NCBI RefSeq assembly: GCF_012843435.1
Contig: NZ_JABAFC010000025.1
Location: forward strand, 1 to 54,916
Direction of reading: 5' to 3'
DNA from: Psychrobacillus sp. BL-248-WT-3
Lineage (GTDB): Bacteria > Bacillota > Bacilli > Bacillales_A > Planococcaceae
DNA length: 54,916 nt
A program made the position numbers and the translations under genes. Of the stretch, positions 7,915-16,982 are shown in pieces. Under the pieces are notes generated by a model, which was not told the origin of the DNA, searched no databases, and worked only from the letters and a program-made list of their open reading frames with translations. Position 1 is the stretch's first letter. Every line of letters begins with the position of its first letter.

Positions 7915-9414
7915 TTAATTAGAAGCTTTTGGTTCTTGGTGTTCTTCTTCTATTTTACGTAATGATTCTGGGCTTACATCTACTCGTTTCAAGAAGAATG
8001 CTAAGACTAACGCGATTATGTTCATAACCAAAGCAACTAGGAAGGAGTATTGAATCCCTGCTAATAGAGCTTGTTGACCTAGTAAGCCCATGGTTTGCTC
8101 TGTCAGTGTAGCAGGGTCAACGTTGGCCATTAGGCTTTCCCCTTCTTTGGTGGTTACATAGTTCATTATAGAAACTAGCACTGCCGTACCAATGGAACCT
8201 GCAACCTGCTGAGCTGTGTTATTAACAGCTGTACCATGCGGGTTTAAACGTGTTGGTAACTGATTTAAACCATTTGTCATGATTGGCATCATAACCATAG
8301 ACATCCCTAGCATCCGTATTGTGTAGATTATAACAATAAATAAATAGGTAGAATCTATTTGTAGTCTAGATAATTCAAAAGTAGAAATTGCTGTAATAAC
8401 CAATCCTATTAATGCTAAAGTACGGGGACCAAACTTATCGAAAAGTTTCCCTGTTATCGGAGACATAATTCCCATAACAATTGCCCCAGGTAGCATTAGT
8501 AGTCCAGAGTCTAAGGGAGATATACCGCGTACACTTTGCACATAGGCTGGTGTTAAAATCATACCCGAGAACATAGCAACTGCATTAACAATTGAAATAA
8601 TGGATGCTAAAGCAAACATCGGATACTTATATACGCGTAAATCTAACAATGGCTGTTCTAACTTTAACTGGCGAATTACAAAAATAACTATTGCTACTAA
8701 TCCCACGATTAGTGTGGTTAATACAATTGGATCATCCCAGCCAGCTGTGCTTGCTGTGCTGACTCCATATAACAGACCACCAAAACCGAATGTTGAAAGG
8801 ATTATTGAGGCAAAGTCAATTGTTGCAGTTTTGTCAGTTGTCATAACATTCCCTAGCTTCCAAACAGCTAGTAACAAGCTAATAACGGCTAACGGTAAAA
8901 TCATGATGAAAAGAACTCGCCAGTCATAGTATTGTACTATGAACCCCGATAATGTCGGCCCAATTGCAGGGGCTGTGATCATAACTAATCCAAAAATCCC
9001 CATAGCCGCTCCTCGTTTTTCACGTGGGAAGGCAACAAGCATTACGTTCATCAGTAAAGGCCCCATTACAGAGGAACCAGCTGCTTGAACCATACGCCCT
9101 GTTAAAAGGAAGCCAAAGTTTGGAGCAACTGCTGCCATAGCAGTACCTAACGTAAATATGGCCATGGAGGTAAGAAATAATGTTCTATTCGAAAACCTTC
9201 TTATTAAAAAGGCTGATGCAGGTATTAGCACTCCGCTCACTAACATATAACCAGTTGCCAACCATTGGACAGTAGAATATTCCACATCTAAGTCCACCAT
9301 AATGGAAGGTAGTGCTACATTTAAAAGGGAGTTATTTAAAAACGATACAAATGCTCCAACAAAGAGTACTGCGAGCATTAAATACGTAGCTTTTTTATTT
9401 TCAGTGCCACTCAT
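7915..9414 (-). CDS. DHA2-family (EmrB/QacA type) MFS multidrug exporter
   Basis: The 499-residue protein has about 14 hydrophobic segments, the DHA2 (14-TM drug:H+ antiporter) layout. It shows the early FLNNSLLNVALPSI segment with VQWLATGYML, the loop motif RRFSNRTLF, an R-G-A-A-M-G stretch and antiporter motif C (APAIGPTLSG) in TM5. It should expel small hydrophobic compounds using the proton gradient; the substrate is unknown. The ATG follows AGGGG about 10 nt upstream. It is divergent from the TetR gene at 9584, and a candidate operator at 9470-9484 sits next to its likely -10 (TATAAT, plus-strand 9463-9468), so repression by that TetR protein is likely. It is about 40% alike by eye to the pump at 17666. 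Confidence 0.88.
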   Translation of the reverse strand: MSGTENKKATYLMLAVLFVGAFVSFLNNSLLNVALPSIMVDLDVEYSTVQWLATGYMLVSGVLIPASAFLIRRFSNRTLFLTSMAIFTLGTAMAAVAPNFGFLLTGRMVQAAGSSVMGPLLMNVMLVAFPREKRGAAMGIFGLVMITAPAIGPTLSGFIVQYYDWRVLFIMILPLAVISLLLAVWKLGNVMTTDKTATIDFASIILSTFGFGGLLYGVSTASTAGWDDPIVLTTLIVGLVAIVIFVIRQLKLEQPLLDLRVYKYPMFALASIISIVNAVAMFSGMILTPAYVQSVRGISPLDSGLLMLPGAIVMGIMSPITGKLFDKFGPRTLALIGLVITAISTFELSRLQIDSTYLFIVIIYTIRMLGMSMVMMPIMTNGLNQLPTRLNPHGTAVNNTAQQVAGSIGTAVLVSIMNYVTTKEGESLMANVDPATLTEQTMGLLGQQALLAGIQYSFLVALVMNIIALVLAFFLKRVDVSPESLRKIEEEHQEPKASN

Positions 9415-9469
9415 CTTTCGTTTTCCCCTATTCTATTTTTCTATATTTACTTCATTACTCGAATTATAT

Positions 9470-9484
9470 TAAACCATTAGTTCA
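9470..9484. promoter_or_regulatory. candidate TetR operator 1 (exporter side)
   Basis: TAAAC-CATTA-GTTCA differs by one base from operator 2 (TGAAC-N5-GTTCA at 9524). It lies directly upstream of the exporter's -10 hexamer on the minus strand. The paired sites with identical spacing in a divergent tetR/pump region are what an autoregulated TetR would need. Confidence 0.5.
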
Positions 9485-9522
9485 TTTTTTTCAATATATT
9501 TGTACACCTAGTTTAAATTTAG

Positions 9523-9551
9523 TTGAACTTTGTGTTCACAATATATATACT
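9523..9551 (+). promoter_or_regulatory. sigma-A promoter of the tetR gene with overlapping operator 2
   Basis: TTGAAC (9523-9528), 17-bp spacer, TATACT (9546-9551). The palindrome TGAAC-TTTGT-GTTCA (9524-9538) overlaps the -35 and the spacer, so a bound repressor would block polymerase. Confidence 0.6.
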
Positions 9552-9583
9552 AAAGCCATCATCAGATTACTATCGGAGGATTT

Positions 9584-10456
9584 ATGAATAAACGTAAAAG
9601 ACATGTTGCAGATGTAGCCTTAAAGCTATTTGTAGAAAAAGGAATACAACAAACCTCTATCCAGGACATCATTGATAGAGCAGCTATTTCAAAAGGAACC
9701 TTTTATAATTATTTTAGTTCAAAAAATGATTGTATCGCAGAAATACTAGAAGGATTACGATATGATGCTAGTCAGCTTCGTATGCAAATCCAAGTTGGGA
9801 AAAACGAAAAGGACCAACAGATTTTAGCTCAACAAATATATAGTATTATTCAGTTAAATGAAGAAAGAAGCCTATATGCTCTCTTTGATGCAATTCTTAG
9901 CTCCAATGAAATAGATCTAAAAAAACTTGTGATGCAGCATCGTATATTCGAGCTAGAGTGGTTAGCGATTCGGTTTATTTCTGTATTTGGAGAGGAAATT
10001 TCTGAAAATGCCTTTGAAAGTGCTATACTATTTCACGGCATGCTCCAGCACTTACTATTTACAAAACGTGTAACAAATGCAACGTTTTCACTTCATCGAA
10101 TTGTAGCAGTCCTACTCCAATATATCGGTCTTATCATTCCCTATATGCTTCAACATAATACTTCTTTAATTGAACCTTCTTCCGTCCATTTAATGAGGAT
10201 GAATATAGATCGAAAGCCAGTAGAGTTAAGCGAGCTCATGAAAATGGCAAAGAACATTGAAGAGGAAGAGAATTTTACGATGGAGCAAGAGGATCTCTAT
10301 GAGGCCATTATTTCGGAGCTCAACAAAGAACGAGTTCGCAAAAGCGTGCTTCAGCCATTGCTCAATCCTTTCTTAACATCCTTTGATGACACCTCTAGTA
10401 AAGGTCAGGTACAAACCTTCATCAATGCCATTTGGTTTTATTTAAAACTGAAGTAA
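9584..10456 (+). CDS. TetR/AcrR-family transcriptional regulator
   Basis: The N-terminus has a TetR helix-turn-helix: VADVALKLFVEKGIQQTSIQ followed by the recognition region AAISKGTFYNYFSSK (residues about 8-55). The remaining 230 residues are helical ligand-binding and dimer domain; 290 residues is long for the family because of an acidic C-terminal segment (IEEEENFTMEQED). The ATG has CGGAGGA at ideal spacing. It is divergent from the DHA2 exporter, and two matching palindromes lie between the two genes, so it most likely represses the exporter and itself and is released by a pump substrate. A strong terminator follows directly. Confidence 0.88.
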   Translation: MNKRKRHVADVALKLFVEKGIQQTSIQDIIDRAAISKGTFYNYFSSKNDCIAEILEGLRYDASQLRMQIQVGKNEKDQQILAQQIYSIIQLNEERSLYALFDAILSSNEIDLKKLVMQHRIFELEWLAIRFISVFGEEISENAFESAILFHGMLQHLLFTKRVTNATFSLHRIVAVLLQYIGLIIPYMLQHNTSLIEPSSVHLMRMNIDRKPVELSELMKMAKNIEEEENFTMEQEDLYEAIISELNKERVRKSVLQPLLNPFLTSFDDTSSKGQVQTFINAIWFYLKLK

Positions 10457-10460
10457 TACA

Positions 10461-10492
10461 AAAACTCACCAAGCTAATATTGGTGAGTTTTT
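10461..10492 (+). terminator. intrinsic terminator of the tetR gene
   Basis: AAAACTCACCAA pairs perfectly with TTGGTGAGTTTT around GCTAATA and is followed by TTC. It has A-rich flank on the other side and may also stop minus-strand transcripts. Confidence 0.85.
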
Positions 10493-10558
10493 CTAATTTA
10501 ATGATTTATTACTAAGCAGGTGCAGATATAAGCGTCTTTGCCTAGTTTTAAGGTTTGC

Positions 10559-10672
10559 GCAAGGTTCGGTCGCGTTTCTGCAAGGTTCTAGCCTTTTTCC
10601 GCAAGGTTCAACCTCGTTTGTGCAAGGTTCTCCTCCGTCTCCGCAAGGTTTCTCTCCCCCTCTGCAAGGTTC
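10559..10672. repeat. 21-bp-period tandem array, core GCAAGGTTC (6 copies)
   Basis: The core GCAAGGTT(C/T) starts at 10559, 10580, 10601, 10622, 10643 and 10664, exactly 21 bp apart each time. The 12-bp spacers between cores differ. The array is richer in G and C than its surroundings and lies between two convergent genes. Because 21 is a multiple of three, an open frame encoding heptads (R/C-K-V) runs through it, but no ribosome binding site supports it as a gene. Confidence 0.9.
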
Positions 10673-10710
10673 AGTATCATTCGCTTGAAATCCATCCTAC
10701 TAACATTAGA

Positions 10711-12927
10711 TTAATAGCCGTATCTATAATCTCTTCCCTTTTTAGACATCTCATGGCCCAAACGAATTGTAGAAACAGCTAGCTCCGCATAGGTCACTTG
10801 CTTGGTAGGGTTAAACTGATTTTTCTCTGCCTTTAATAGTCCTAGAGAATCCGCCAACACAATATAGCCGGTATATTCATCTTTAATTTTCTTGCTATCC
10901 GCGAAATCATTTTTGTATATCTTGGTTTGCTTAGCTGCTTCCTCTAAGCCTAATGCACGAATATACCATATAGATAGCTCCTCTTTAGTAATAGGACTAT
11001 CCACATCAAAGGTTGATTTGTCTGCAGCTATTACACCAAGTTCTACTGCTCTTTCAACAGCCTGATAGGAAGTATGCTTCGAATCGATATTAGTAAAGGT
11101 TTGTTTAGCATTCTCGGAGTCATCCATAGGATAGCCATGGTACATATATGTTAAGGAATTCATCATTATCCTAATAGCTTCCCCTTTAGATACTGCAGCA
11201 TCTCCATTAAAAGACTTTGCATCTTTTACCGTTAACACTTTAGATTGGATTAAGTAATTTAATTCGGCGGCTGCATTTGGATGAGAAACCTCTGGTAGTA
11301 CCTCTCTGTTGTATTGGTTAAACCATTTACCAGTGCTTGCCTCTAAAACCTGAAATTCTTCTTCATTAAACAATGGAGAAGAAATTAAATAGTAGTGATT
11401 ATTTTCTCGCTTCATATATTCTTTCATATAGCTTGTCTTTAGCATCACGGACTTTTTAAAAGTCTCTGTTGCTTCTTTCTCAGAAATAACTTTGTCTTTT
11501 GATGGCCACTCGTCAATCAGAGGTCTATCTATGCTTATGCTACTTAATGAACCGTCCTTGTGAATATTTACATTTATCTGATCACCCACTACCAATACTC
11601 CATCAACAATGCGAGGGAAAATGAAGTAATAACCACTCATTGGATCGGCATAGCTGGTCTCAGAAGGAAGCGCATACTCATGAAGATAAGAAGGCGAATA
11701 CTCTTTTGCATACTCCACAGCCTTAGCTAATGCTTCCTCATATGATAGGGACTTCTGATCTTTATTCTCGTCTAACATTTCCTTAATTTCTTGCTGCATA
11801 CTATGAAAACGAACTAACTCTCCTGTTTTCTTATCGAATTCTATACTAGACCCAGATCCTGAGCCATTAGAAAAATGATACATGTAGTGAACACTGATCA
11901 CTTCTTGTCCATTATAATTTTTCATTTCCTCTACCGATTGAATCGTTAATTTTATCTTACTTGAATCTACCTTCAATAAGTTCTCTGCTGTTTTCTTAGC
12001 CGCTTCTTTTGTAATGCCATTGTGTTTGACAGGCAATGCCTTGTCTACAATCATTTCAGATCCTTTATGAGCAGGATACTCCTTTAAAAACTCATAGGAA
12101 TTAAACCAATCCCCAGTAATAGCATTTACACTTAGTATTTCAGGCTTATAAACTAACTTCACATCAGGCTTATTACCTTCGTTTGGATAGGTAATTTGAT
12201 ATTGCAGCTTAGCCGTCAAATTATCCTTTATCTGATTTAGAATAACTTCAGCATCTTTACCCTTTTTTACATCATCGAAGGTAGAAGACTTGCTTGGAAT
12301 AGCCCGATTAAATCCTACAACCTCTCCATTTCCTAGTACAGTCACATTAACTTGTTGATCCCCAACAGCGACACCATCCTGCATTCGGTTAAAAGAGAAA
12401 GTATAGCGAATTGGTCGAGTTAAAATTTGTGAACTATAATAAAAATCTTCAAGTCCTTCTTCTAATTGGTAGCTACCGTCCTTCATATACTTTTTCATAA
12501 AATCATGGGCAATTTGTTTAGCTCCATCTTTAGATACTTTGCCTGGAAATAAAGAATCTGCAGTGGCAACTGGTTCATATTGAAAAGACTCTATCTCATA
12601 ATTATCCCCATAAAAACCTATGTTGCCCGAGATCTCCTTCCCTTTTTCCTGCTTATGAAAAGACATACTATGCCTAGTTGTATTTTCATATGGATTATCG
12701 TAGGAATGCATGTAGAATTCGCTAGGCTTGATTGAGTCGAAAACACCTGGAAAGCTAGCCTTAAACTTTTTAAGTAATTCCTCTTTAGACACCAAAACGT
12801 CTGTAGCAGCAACTTGCGACACAACATTATAAGGCTGTGTTCCTGTCGTATATGATGCATTTGCAGTAGCTGATAACATTCCCAGTGATAACGCGGAAGC
12901 AGTTAAAATAATTCCCATTTTCTTCAA
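10711..12927 (-). CDS. secreted YcdB/YcdC-like protein with C-terminal S-layer homology domains
   Basis: The 738-residue protein starts with a signal peptide (MKKMGIILTASALSLGM, cleavage near ANA-SYT). Residues about 40-540 resemble the YcdB/YcdC repeat region, with PepSY-like units (KEAAKKTAENLL, SYEEALAKAVEYA, ISEKEATETFKKS). The last 200 residues contain two to three SLH modules, seen in TFTNIDSKHTSYQAVERAVE and FADSKKIKDEYTGYIVLAD, which normally bind pyruvylated wall polymer. It should therefore be a cell-surface protein; function is unknown. The start codon is TTG at 12927, 7 nt after AGGGGG; an ATG three codons later is possible but too far from that site. Its 3' end faces the 21-bp array. 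Confidence 0.82.
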   Translation of the reverse strand: MKKMGIILTASALSLGMLSATANASYTTGTQPYNVVSQVAATDVLVSKEELLKKFKASFPGVFDSIKPSEFYMHSYDNPYENTTRHSMSFHKQEKGKEISGNIGFYGDNYEIESFQYEPVATADSLFPGKVSKDGAKQIAHDFMKKYMKDGSYQLEEGLEDFYYSSQILTRPIRYTFSFNRMQDGVAVGDQQVNVTVLGNGEVVGFNRAIPSKSSTFDDVKKGKDAEVILNQIKDNLTAKLQYQITYPNEGNKPDVKLVYKPEILSVNAITGDWFNSYEFLKEYPAHKGSEMIVDKALPVKHNGITKEAAKKTAENLLKVDSSKIKLTIQSVEEMKNYNGQEVISVHYMYHFSNGSGSGSSIEFDKKTGELVRFHSMQQEIKEMLDENKDQKSLSYEEALAKAVEYAKEYSPSYLHEYALPSETSYADPMSGYYFIFPRIVDGVLVVGDQINVNIHKDGSLSSISIDRPLIDEWPSKDKVISEKEATETFKKSVMLKTSYMKEYMKRENNHYYLISSPLFNEEEFQVLEASTGKWFNQYNREVLPEVSHPNAAAELNYLIQSKVLTVKDAKSFNGDAAVSKGEAIRIMMNSLTYMYHGYPMDDSENAKQTFTNIDSKHTSYQAVERAVELGVIAADKSTFDVDSPITKEELSIWYIRALGLEEAAKQTKIYKNDFADSKKIKDEYTGYIVLADSLGLLKAEKNQFNPTKQVTYAELAVSTIRLGHEMSKKGRDYRYGY

Positions 12928-13042
12928 AAATAGTCCCCCTTTTACGGTAATAATTATATTTTAAACTAATATATGGAAATTAGAAACATATATTTTCCTA
13001 AAATTTTAACTATTCATTTAAATGAATTAGTATAAGTGCCAG

Positions 13043-13098
13043 TACATGAAGTAAATTAACCGCCACTCAAACGAGAGGCGGTTAATTTACTTCATGTA
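13043..13098. repeat. 22-bp perfect inverted repeat overlapping a lipoprotein stop codon
   Basis: TACATGAAGTAAATTAACCG plus CC (13043-13064) is perfectly complementary to 13077-13098, with a 12-nt loop. The right arm covers the last codons and stop of the lipoprotein gene. There is no U-run after it, so it is an unusual terminator or an mRNA 3'-end stabiliser. Confidence 0.8.
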
Positions 13099-13566
13099 TT
13101 TATTTACTAGCTCATAGCTTCTTTCTTTAGTGAGATCGGCTAGAGCACTCGCATACAGGAATGGTTCAAGTGTTCCACCTTCAGCTTCCTGTGATTTTTC
13201 TTCTGCTATTTGATCACGTTGCACAATCCAGTCTTCTTGTTCTTTCTTTAAATCCTCGAAGTCACTTTCAGAAAGCTGGTCTTTAAGTACATCATAAACT
13301 TCATTTAATGCATCGTCCCATCTTTCAAAAGTCTCTGATTTAGCCTCGTTCATATCCGCCTGTGTACCAGATTCATATACCTTATCGAATTCCTTTAGGC
13401 TACTTTCAATCTCGTCTAATTTGTTTAGATAGGCTTCCTTCGTTCCATCATGCTCGCTAGCTTGCTCTTCAGGGACTGGAACATCAACAGCTAAATCCTT
13501 TTCTGTGCTAGAATCGCATCCTGCTAGCCAAATAAACGGGAGCATTAATATGAGAAGTTTCTTCAA
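13087..13566 (-). CDS. small acidic lipoprotein of unknown function
   Basis: The 159-residue protein has a type II signal peptide: MKKLLILMLPFIWLAGC, where LAGC is the lipobox and Cys17 would be lipidated. The mature part is short, very acidic and mostly helical (ESSLKEFDKVYES, LKKEQEDWIVQRDQIAEEK), with heptad character that suggests a coiled coil. I do not recognise a family. An ATG with GAGGGAT nearby sets the start. It should face the outside of the membrane. It stands alone between the S-layer protein gene and a divergent lipoprotein gene; its stop lies in a long inverted repeat. Confidence 0.75.
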   Translation of the reverse strand: MKKLLILMLPFIWLAGCDSSTEKDLAVDVPVPEEQASEHDGTKEAYLNKLDEIESSLKEFDKVYESGTQADMNEAKSETFERWDDALNEVYDVLKDQLSESDFEDLKKEQEDWIVQRDQIAEEKSQEAEGGTLEPFLYASALADLTKERSYELVNKYMK

Positions 13567-13867
13567 TATAATCCCTCCTATAATCTATCAGACAGAAACT
13601 TCACAGAAAAGTTTCACTTTTTCTAACGATTTATATATTTCCCACTAATTATCTCCTATTCCTTATATGTTCTTCCCCAGTATAAAGAGGATAGGCAGAT
13701 CTAACCCTTATTCAACCAAAGTCCTCATTTTTTATGTTATCCATAGACCCTTTCGCTCATTTTCTCAAAATTCAAATAAAATAGGAAGCTATTATTTTCA
13801 TATCTACTAAGGTTTGATTACAATGAATAAAAACCGATAGTTTGAGCATTAAAGCGGGAGGATTAAA
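13567..13867. promoter_or_regulatory. divergent intergenic region between two lipoprotein genes
   Basis: An AT-rich 300-bp region with a small inverted repeat near the 13566 end (GAAACT...AGTTTC at 13607-13627). It must hold promoters for both lipoprotein genes, but I see no convincing -35/-10 pair. GGGAGGA lies before the ATG at 13868. No small ORF stands out. Confidence 0.4.
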
Positions 13868-14794
13868 ATGAAGAATAACAAAATGGCCGTAGCAATTGTT
13901 AGCACAACACTTTTATTAGGAGGCTGCAATATGGAAGTAGAAAGCAAAAAGGAATCCGAAATAATTGGTAAAGGAGATGTGGCTTTAGATTCTTCAAGCT
14001 TTGTTAGTGTTCAAGATTACACTGGGGAGGAATATGCCCTACAGGACGGGGAGGAAACAGATAAAATAGCTGAAGCAAATCGAGAGGAAATTGAACAAGC
14101 GGTAAAGGACTTCTTTTTAAACAACTATAAAACAGAAGTGAAAATCCATAACATTGTGGGAGCTGTGGATGGTGCCTCTGTATTCGTGGAATCTATAAGG
14201 GAACCTCATTTTTATACATTTGCTATTGTACCTATTGATGTTGAGAATGAAAAAGTAGAAGTAGATAAAGTATGGTCTCAAGAGGGACAGATAGAAGATG
14301 CCATTACTACTGGGCTTTATGCGATGATCCATGATCAGGAATTTTCTACACTTGATAACTACTTAGAGAAACTCACTGAAGAAAATCCTTTAGTAGGTAC
14401 CCGTATGGAGGCAGTTGAAAAGGTAGGAGCTAATGGATATGCAACTCCCTATTATTATACAAGCGCTGCTGGTGAATACTTTACCGAGCTTTACAACAAA
14501 TATATAGAAAATCCTACCATTAGCAAAGAAGAGTTAAAGAGCTCAATGAAAAAGTATGATTTAAATTCAAATCTAATGCTTATTACGATTACTTTATATA
14601 TGAAAGAATCAGATACTGACCCAGATGAAGTGCTTTATGACAAAATAGTTTCTGATATCGAGCAAATGGAAGGCCTACCACGAGGCTCTTATTCCGTCAT
14701 TTTACATGATAACTTGATAAACGCAGAATATGCTGACGGCTCCAAAAAAAGCTCATTAAACAAAACTGCCTTGAATGAAATTAGAAAAGAATAG
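13868..14794 (+). CDS. DUF1672-family lipoprotein
   Basis: The 308-residue protein has a lipoprotein signal ending in LLLGGC (Cys20). The mature sequence matches the DUF1672 family known from staphylococci and bacilli as I recall it: SFVSVQDYTGEEY, NREEIEQAVKDFFLNNYKTEV, HNIVGAVDGASVFVES, EPHFYTFAIVPID and the C-terminal RGSYSVILHDNLI. No catalytic motif is seen and the function is unknown. The ATG follows GGGAGGA at good spacing. The next gene begins 14 bp after the stop, so the two form an operon; that partner is lipase-like and cytoplasmic by sequence. Confidence 0.78.
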   Translation: MKNNKMAVAIVSTTLLLGGCNMEVESKKESEIIGKGDVALDSSSFVSVQDYTGEEYALQDGEETDKIAEANREEIEQAVKDFFLNNYKTEVKIHNIVGAVDGASVFVESIREPHFYTFAIVPIDVENEKVEVDKVWSQEGQIEDAITTGLYAMIHDQEFSTLDNYLEKLTEENPLVGTRMEAVEKVGANGYATPYYYTSAAGEYFTELYNKYIENPTISKEELKSSMKKYDLNSNLMLITITLYMKESDTDPDEVLYDKIVSDIEQMEGLPRGSYSVILHDNLINAEYADGSKKSSLNKTALNEIRKE

Positions 14795-14808
14795 GAGTGA
14801 AAATCTAG

Positions 14809-16890
14809 GTGACTACTATTAATCCTGTTTCTAACGTCCAGACAACTGACCAAGATTTAGTAGAATTAGCTGGTTTTCATGCTTACCGACATTATCAAAC
14901 CGGTAAAATTATAACCGTAAACGATAAAATTTTTAAAGTAGTAGATACCCAATATGGGATGTCCTCTGGGCTAGATGCTGTTACTGTACAAAACCATGAA
15001 ACGAAGGAATTGACGGTAGTTTATATTGGGAGCGAGGACAATAAGGATTGGATTGATACGAATGCAAAGCTACTCGCTGACACTCCCCCTGCACAAGTAG
15101 GTGATGCACAAGACTACTTTGACTGGGTAAATACTAACCTTGGTAAAGTAGATTCCGTAACAGGTAACTCCCTAGGTGGAGGATTAACTAATGCTGTCGC
15201 TATTGAAAATCCTCAGGTGAAGGCTGTCACTTTAAATCCAGCCATCCTTCCTGCTGGTTTAGTAGATCCTACAATGATGTACGATAATATAACCAATTAC
15301 TATAGCCGCTTTGACTTTCTTACAAGTACAGAGGAATCGCTAGGATTAGGTAATAGAATACCTGGGAAAAAGTATAGCATCAATAATGGGGTTCCCCTCC
15401 TTTCCATGATTGCCCCGAATCATACGGGCTACGTAGATCCAGATAAAGATGGGAACTTTGTCATTGAAGTTGGCATAAAGGGACAGCCTGGACATGGATT
15501 TATCCATATTGGGGCCGACGATCATATTGTAACGAGTATTTGGACAGGGCAGCCTATTTATGGAGGCTATAGCGAAAAAATTGAGATTAACCAAGAAAAC
15601 ATGATTTTACTCTCCAATGGTATTAGAGACCAAGTAAAGGGTCGAATTACCAATGTTCAAGAGTATATAAGTAACTCAGTCAGTATTGTGGAAGATGAGA
15701 ATGCAAAATTTAGTCAGCGTGTCACCACACTTCAAGAGACATTCCAACAAAAGTTGGAGGAAATAGCTGTAGACCCACTTTTTAAGGGAATAGCGGAGAC
15801 AGGGGCCATTATCAAAGCGGCAATCGATGACTTAATCGACCTTCTGAATAAGGCTGAGGAACGTTGTCTCATCTTAAACAGCATTCTAAACTCAAAGCCT
15901 GCAGAACTTATTGAGTTTATTACCTCCACTAACATAAGTGTAGAAACGCTCTTTGCTCCGGCTAGAGACTATTTAAACCAACTCAAGCAAGATGTAGATT
16001 ACCTAGTCGCTAGTGCCCACAATATCCTTTATAACGAAATCCCTGAACTATTTAGAGGAGGCACAGACAATTTCGTTGATGCTGTTGTAGGGGAGCTTGC
16101 GGCACATTATAACGTCCTAAAGATAAACAAAGAAGAGGTGTACACTCAGTTAACAGAATATGAAGCGCAGGTTAACGACATTGCCAATTCTTTTATTAAT
16201 CGAGATGTGAGCCTAGCTGATGCTATCCACTCGGGAGCCACACCAGGAGAACGTGTAGATGCTGTTCAAAAAACAGAAATTAAAACAATTCAGGAATCTT
16301 CTTATTTAGTAATCGGAATGAAAATGAAGGAAGTCCAAGTAGAATTAGCTCATAATACAATTGTGACTGTAGGAACAACGATATTAAGACCTATCCTTTC
16401 TAGACTGGAACGTATTGTACTTTTAATAGAAGCTGCATTGACTGCCATTATTGTCGCAGTAAAGGCCGCTCAAAATATCGCGATATATGGAAATCCAATC
16501 AGCTTGTTGATGAGTATATTCACAGATTATGAGCAAAGAGTTAAAAGTGCCGTTGCCAGTGCTCTAGAGCCTCTAGTAGAAATGGAGGTCCTAATGGAAA
16601 GTTTGCGTGTTGGATTTAATCGGATGCATACAAACTTACCAGAGATGCTTGATAACTTTAAACCCTACCTGGATACCGCCATCTTTGAACCAGCTAAGTT
16701 TGAAAATGTGCGATTATACAATGTGGCGACCTTAGCCATTTTAGATGAAATGGAGCTACTGTTTAATGAAATCATTTACCAGCTTGCGGACGAAAAAGCT
16801 AATGCCATCGAAGAGACATTAGAGGTTTCCAAAAACGTATTAGGAAACCTACAAATCCTGAAGGAGCAAGTAGACAGAGGTACATTATAA
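14809..16890 (+). CDS. lipase-like (GxSxG) protein with long helical C-terminus, SA1320-like
   Basis: Residues about 15-270 resemble an alpha/beta hydrolase: an early strand TVVYIGSEDNKDW and the nucleophile elbow VTGNSLGGG, with Ser121 in G-N-S-L-G. Candidate acid and His residues follow, including HGFIHIG. The rest (about 280-693) is nearly all helical and amphipathic, like a coiled coil or membrane-interacting stalk. There is no signal peptide. I recall a staphylococcal family (SA1320) with this layout. The start is GTG with AGGAG upstream. It is co-transcribed with the DUF1672 lipoprotein gene. Whether it is an esterase, a phospholipase or an exported effector cannot be decided here. Confidence 0.68.
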   Translation: MTTINPVSNVQTTDQDLVELAGFHAYRHYQTGKIITVNDKIFKVVDTQYGMSSGLDAVTVQNHETKELTVVYIGSEDNKDWIDTNAKLLADTPPAQVGDAQDYFDWVNTNLGKVDSVTGNSLGGGLTNAVAIENPQVKAVTLNPAILPAGLVDPTMMYDNITNYYSRFDFLTSTEESLGLGNRIPGKKYSINNGVPLLSMIAPNHTGYVDPDKDGNFVIEVGIKGQPGHGFIHIGADDHIVTSIWTGQPIYGGYSEKIEINQENMILLSNGIRDQVKGRITNVQEYISNSVSIVEDENAKFSQRVTTLQETFQQKLEEIAVDPLFKGIAETGAIIKAAIDDLIDLLNKAEERCLILNSILNSKPAELIEFITSTNISVETLFAPARDYLNQLKQDVDYLVASAHNILYNEIPELFRGGTDNFVDAVVGELAAHYNVLKINKEEVYTQLTEYEAQVNDIANSFINRDVSLADAIHSGATPGERVDAVQKTEIKTIQESSYLVIGMKMKEVQVELAHNTIVTVGTTILRPILSRLERIVLLIEAALTAIIVAVKAAQNIAIYGNPISLLMSIFTDYEQRVKSAVASALEPLVEMEVLMESLRVGFNRMHTNLPEMLDNFKPYLDTAIFEPAKFENVRLYNVATLAILDEMELLFNEIIYQLADEKANAIEETLEVSKNVLGNLQILKEQVDRGTL

Positions 16891-16902
16891 TATAAAACTT
16901 TG

Positions 16903-16945
16903 GGACTCCGGTGCAGCGATGCTACATTAGAGTTCTTTTATTTTG
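16903..16945 (+). terminator. hairpin terminator
   Basis: GGACTC...GAGTTC outer stem with inner TGCAGC/GCTaCA pairing, followed by TTTTATTTT; it closes the DUF1672/lipase-like operon. Confidence 0.65.
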
Positions 16946-16982
16946 CTTACATATGATATCTAGTTCTTCTGTTCTTTTAATC

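Noticed and set aside
10559-10672. Possible CRISPR array
   Set aside because: Repeat core is 9 bp with 12-bp spacers, and no cas genes are nearby; the same holds for the arrays at 33483 and 43277.
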